Below, piece after piece: positions 60,924-64,000 of a DNA stretch of 64,000 nt. The stretch is from Piper betle. Taxonomy: Eukaryota; Streptophyta; Magnoliopsida; Piperales; Piperaceae. Each line of letters starts with the position of its first letter. Position 1 is the first letter of the stretch. The notes under the pieces were generated by a model that had not been told where the DNA came from, searched no databases, and saw only the letters and a list, made by a program, of their open reading frames with translations. The position numbers were made by a program, and so were the translations under genes. Where the stretch lies: the NCBI GenBank assembly GCA_033002965.1, contig JAURVB010014082.1, positions 1-64,000 on the forward strand, written 5' to 3'.

Positions 60924-63569
60924 ATGAGCTTCCAGGACTTGGAGGCCGGGCGGTCTCCGGCGCGGGCGGCGGCGCTCGGGCGGGGGCGAGCGGAGCCGTC
61001 GCAGGCGGTGGCGGCGGGGGTGTTCCAGATCAACACCGCCGTGTCGGGGTTCCAGCGCCTCGTCAACACCGTCGGCACCCCCAAGGACACCCCGAGCTTC
61101 GCGAGAAGTTGTAAGGGTTTTTGCTTGCTCAGAATTAGCCTTGAAATGATGTATTGATGTTATTGATTGAGAATGATCTCGTTATTGATTGACCCCGGAG
61201 ATGTTAGAGGTCTTGAATCGTTTCTTAGGTGCTTCAAAATGTAAACTATTTGGATATTCTAACAAATTGTTCCTATTTATGCGAAGAGATGGTAGAGGTG
61301 GTCAGGAGTAATTCTCAAACATTGAATTGTTTGTTGAATCATGTTTAAGAATCTAAATGAACTAGATATTCGATAAAATGATCCTCTATGTGAATAGATT
61401 GTAATGGTTGTCAGCATTCAATCTTCACATTGAATCATTTGTTTGGTGTTCATGGTTTGGATATTCTCCAAATATAGCCTATTTATGGGAAGAGATGGTA
61501 GAGGTAGTCAGGACGACCTTATACCTTGAATTAGTTGCTGGGTTCTAACAATGCGGATGAGCGATGGGCTCGTAAGTCTAGAATCATGCATTCTTTGCAT
61601 GTTAAGATTGCAGACTAACCTGGACTATTATTGATTCGTGTGCTTTTTAACTTCTGCTGTCTTTGTTACTCGTGAGTTGAATGGGAATTGCTGCTTCTGT
61701 TCTATATAAATCATAAACGTGCACATCACCCGCCTATTGTTGACAACTGATTTAAATTACTCTTTCAGGCACAAAACCAGGCTACACATTGCGCAACTGG
61801 TAAAAGACACGTCAGATAAGCTTAAGCAAGCTAGTGAAACCGATCATCTGTCAGGAGTCAGTGTGAGTGTTCTTGCTGTTTATGTAATACATATGTGGAA
61901 ATGGTGCCTGTTTGCATGCACAGCGTTTTTTTTTAATTGTTTTTAAATTTGACATTTCATTACAGCCATTATATTAAAACTTATAAATTGGTGTTTATAG
62001 TTTTGATAGTTATTTTGACTACCTACATCTGCTGGACATGTAGGAGTAGCACTATCTTCAACCATTTTTCTTGGCAGATAATTTCTGTCTTGTGGAAGCT
62101 GAATTATCTGTAAAAAAGTTTTGCATTGTTTCTGCTAATATTTTTTAGATAAAGAATGGCACCATACTTCTTTCTGTCAGAATTCCTTCAGCTGTTCTAG
62201 TCATTCAAAATTAGCATAAAAGTTTCCTTTTATGTGCAACCAGGCCAGCAAAAAGATTGCAGATGCCAAGCTTGCAAAAGATTTCCAGGCGGTATTGAAG
62301 GAATTTCAGAAAGCTCAACGGCTTGCTGCTGAGAGAGAAACTGCTTATGCCCCTTTTGTACCTCCAATAGTTACTCCTTTCCAGGCATGCAATGTTCTAT
62401 TTATAACATTTTGTTTGTTCTTTTAGAATTCATATTTATAGCAAATTTTTCTACAGTTTCAGTAATGGCTCAAGTGCACTTGACAATCAGGATGACAGAA
62501 ACTCTAAAGAAAGTGCTTTGCTTTTAGAATCTCGAAGGTAAGTTTGATTATTGTTCCTACGTCAAGTGTGCATTTTAGAAACATGTACTAATTGCTTGAA
62601 CTCATAGCCATGATTGCATTATTTGACTGGGTCTTTGTGACTAAACCTTACTATTATACTATTTAAATATACTCGTTTCTTGCAGCTTGTCCAAAAATAT
62701 CTCACGTACCTGGCCCCTTTTTTGCTGCCATTTCAATGGTCTGTGGGCCACATTTAGTTCATTTGTGTATTGTGAATTAAGATAGTTGTAAATTGTAACT
62801 GGAATTGATTTTATCTACTTGCTTATTAGTGTGCCATTTGATTAGTCTGTTTAAGTTAATTGTCTTTAATATGCCTTTATCTAAACAGTTTTCAAAGAAT
62901 GATAAAATGCTGACAAGTCGGCTATTATTCATGCACTTGGTATCATTCAATGCTTGAGTGAACTATTATGAATTTTCTTCTGGCACAAGTTTTGCGATCT
63001 ATATGCCCTTCTTCTGTTGCTGCCATGATTTTCTTAACTTTCTCTTGCAGACAACAATTCTTGCTTTTGGATAATGAAATTGTTTTCAATGAGGCCATCA
63101 TTGAAGAACGAGAGCAAGGAATCCAAGAGATTCAAGATCAAATTGGTGAGGTCAATGAAATATTCAAGGATCTCGCAGTTCTTGTCCATGAGCAAGGAAC
63201 AATGATTGGTACGTTAAACAAATTATCTTATCATATGATTTGGAACACCATTGCCGTTATAATTAATGCGTCTCTCTGCTTTATATGTGACCTGCTAAAA
63301 ACCGTAATCCACTGCAGAGGACATTGATTCCAATATTGAGAACTCCTATGCGGCTACTGCACAGGCCAAAACTCAATTAGTGAAAGCTGCCAAGTCTCGG
63401 AAGACAAATTCATCTCTGGTATTTTTTTTCCAAACTGCACTGCCACATAGTTCATTTGATATTGTGGTTATACCTAATCGTTCTGTTTGCGCTTCTCATG
63501 CAGACTTGCTTGCTACTTGTGATTTTTGGTTTCATCTTGCTTATCGTTGTCATTGTCCTAGTAGCTTGA
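60924..63569 (+). CDS. SYP22: SYP2-class Qa-SNARE syntaxin (SYP21/22/23-like), frame broken in exons 1 and 3
   Basis: Membrane-anchored SNARE for fusion at prevacuolar and vacuolar membranes. Exons: 60924-61110, 61769-61862, 62244-62384, 62457-62537, 63051-63208, 63318-63418, 63504-63569; about 275 residues after two corrections, matching the family. N-terminal MSFQDLEAG and [20 protein letters not shown] lead into the Habc three-helix region ([39 protein letters not shown]). The SNARE motif lies in exons 5-6 ([30 protein letters not shown] with the zero-layer Gln in [12 protein letters not shown]), followed by the tail anchor [20 protein letters not shown]. Exon 1 lacks one base in the C run at 61090-61093 (TPKDTP should continue ELREKL). 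Exon 3 has one extra T at 62378-62380 and uses a GC donor (AG|GCATGC) at 62385-62386. With both corrections every splice phase fits. The symbol marks the subfamily; which paralog it is cannot be decided from the sequence alone. Confidence 0.9.
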
Positions 63570-64000
63570 TTGAATCAGTCTGGCCATTGAAGTTTGTCTA
63601 CTTATCCTGCAGCTTCCTGATAACTGTTTCTTTCTTTGGATCTAGTGAGGGTTGGCTTGTGTGATATTATGCGGTGAGAGTTGTTTATTGGCTTCTTACA
63701 TTATTATATTATAATTATAGTTTACAGTCATACTAAATATTAAATTCCCTGGTCTTTTTTATCGATCTTCAAAACTTGAAAACGTTCATTGTATTGCGCC
63801 TTTGCTTATACCCAAAAAAACAAAAACGGAAGATACAGGTGGCCAGAATTAATTTCAGCAAAATAATTTTTTGAAAAGAAACGTATGATGTGGGCGAGTG
63901 GTGACTGACTAGTTCCCTTTAAAGAAAGCGAGATGAACAATACTATGGAACCTAATAGCACTATTTTTTTTTTTGAACCAAACAGCACAATTTTTGTTTT
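63570..64000. other. 3' flank of the SYP2 gene
   Basis: AT-rich downstream DNA; no further gene is visible before the window ends. Confidence 0.5.

Overview
The window is nuclear DNA of a flowering plant: intron-rich protein genes with GT-AG splicing, long AT-rich spacers, microsatellites and LTR-retroelement remnants. GC-rich first exons (AP5Z1, PCFS4, TRPB, SYP2 genes) suggest a monocot, but that is a weak inference and I cannot name the species.

Eight protein genes can be supported, in order: (1) a VUP1-like small plant protein, minus, 2459-3135; (2) an HD-ZIP IV (HDG2-like) transcription factor, plus, 11730-17230; (3) AP-5 adaptor complex zeta subunit, minus, 19572-26926; (4) a PCFS4/Pcf11-like pre-mRNA cleavage and polyadenylation factor, minus, 39701-46452; (5) plastid tryptophan synthase beta chain, plus, 47452-50629, head-to-head with (4) across 1 kb; (6) cytosolic ribosomal protein uL23 (RPL23A), minus, 51711-53130; (7) N6-methyl-AMP deaminase/adenosine-deaminase-like, plus, 56373-59454; (8) a SYP2-class vacuolar/prevacuolar Qa-SNARE, plus, 60924-63569. 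They are ordinary, functionally unrelated housekeeping and developmental genes; there is no gene cluster.

The accessory core is 28.9-36.5 kb. It is a three-layer nest of one ~3.0-kb LTR-like family. A 3049-bp copy (31679-34727, TSD TAGGC) sits inside a ~2996-bp copy (29238-31678 plus 34733-35287, TSD CTATT). That copy sits inside an older, diverged copy in opposite orientation (about 28920-29237 plus 35288-36509). None carries a recognisable gag-pol, so these look like solo LTRs or a non-autonomous family.

A second window-wide signal concerns sequence quality. Five of the eight genes (HDG2, AP5Z1, TRPB, the deaminase, SYP2) each need one or more 1-2 base corrections to keep a conserved reading frame and intron phase. 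I count nine such sites, mostly in short homopolymers or a TC dinucleotide run. The simplest reading is consensus (assembly) error rather than five independent pseudogenes. Any automatic gene model here is therefore likely to be truncated or split.

Other structure: a 37-bp inverted-repeat pair 1.3 kb apart, a GC-rich ~77-bp tandem repeat, a degenerate ~39-bp minisatellite, a ~108-bp tandem repeat and a 41-bp duplication in PCFS4 introns, an 11-residue tandem duplication at the TRPB N terminus, an unexplained foldback at 55.6 kb, and several AT microsatellites.
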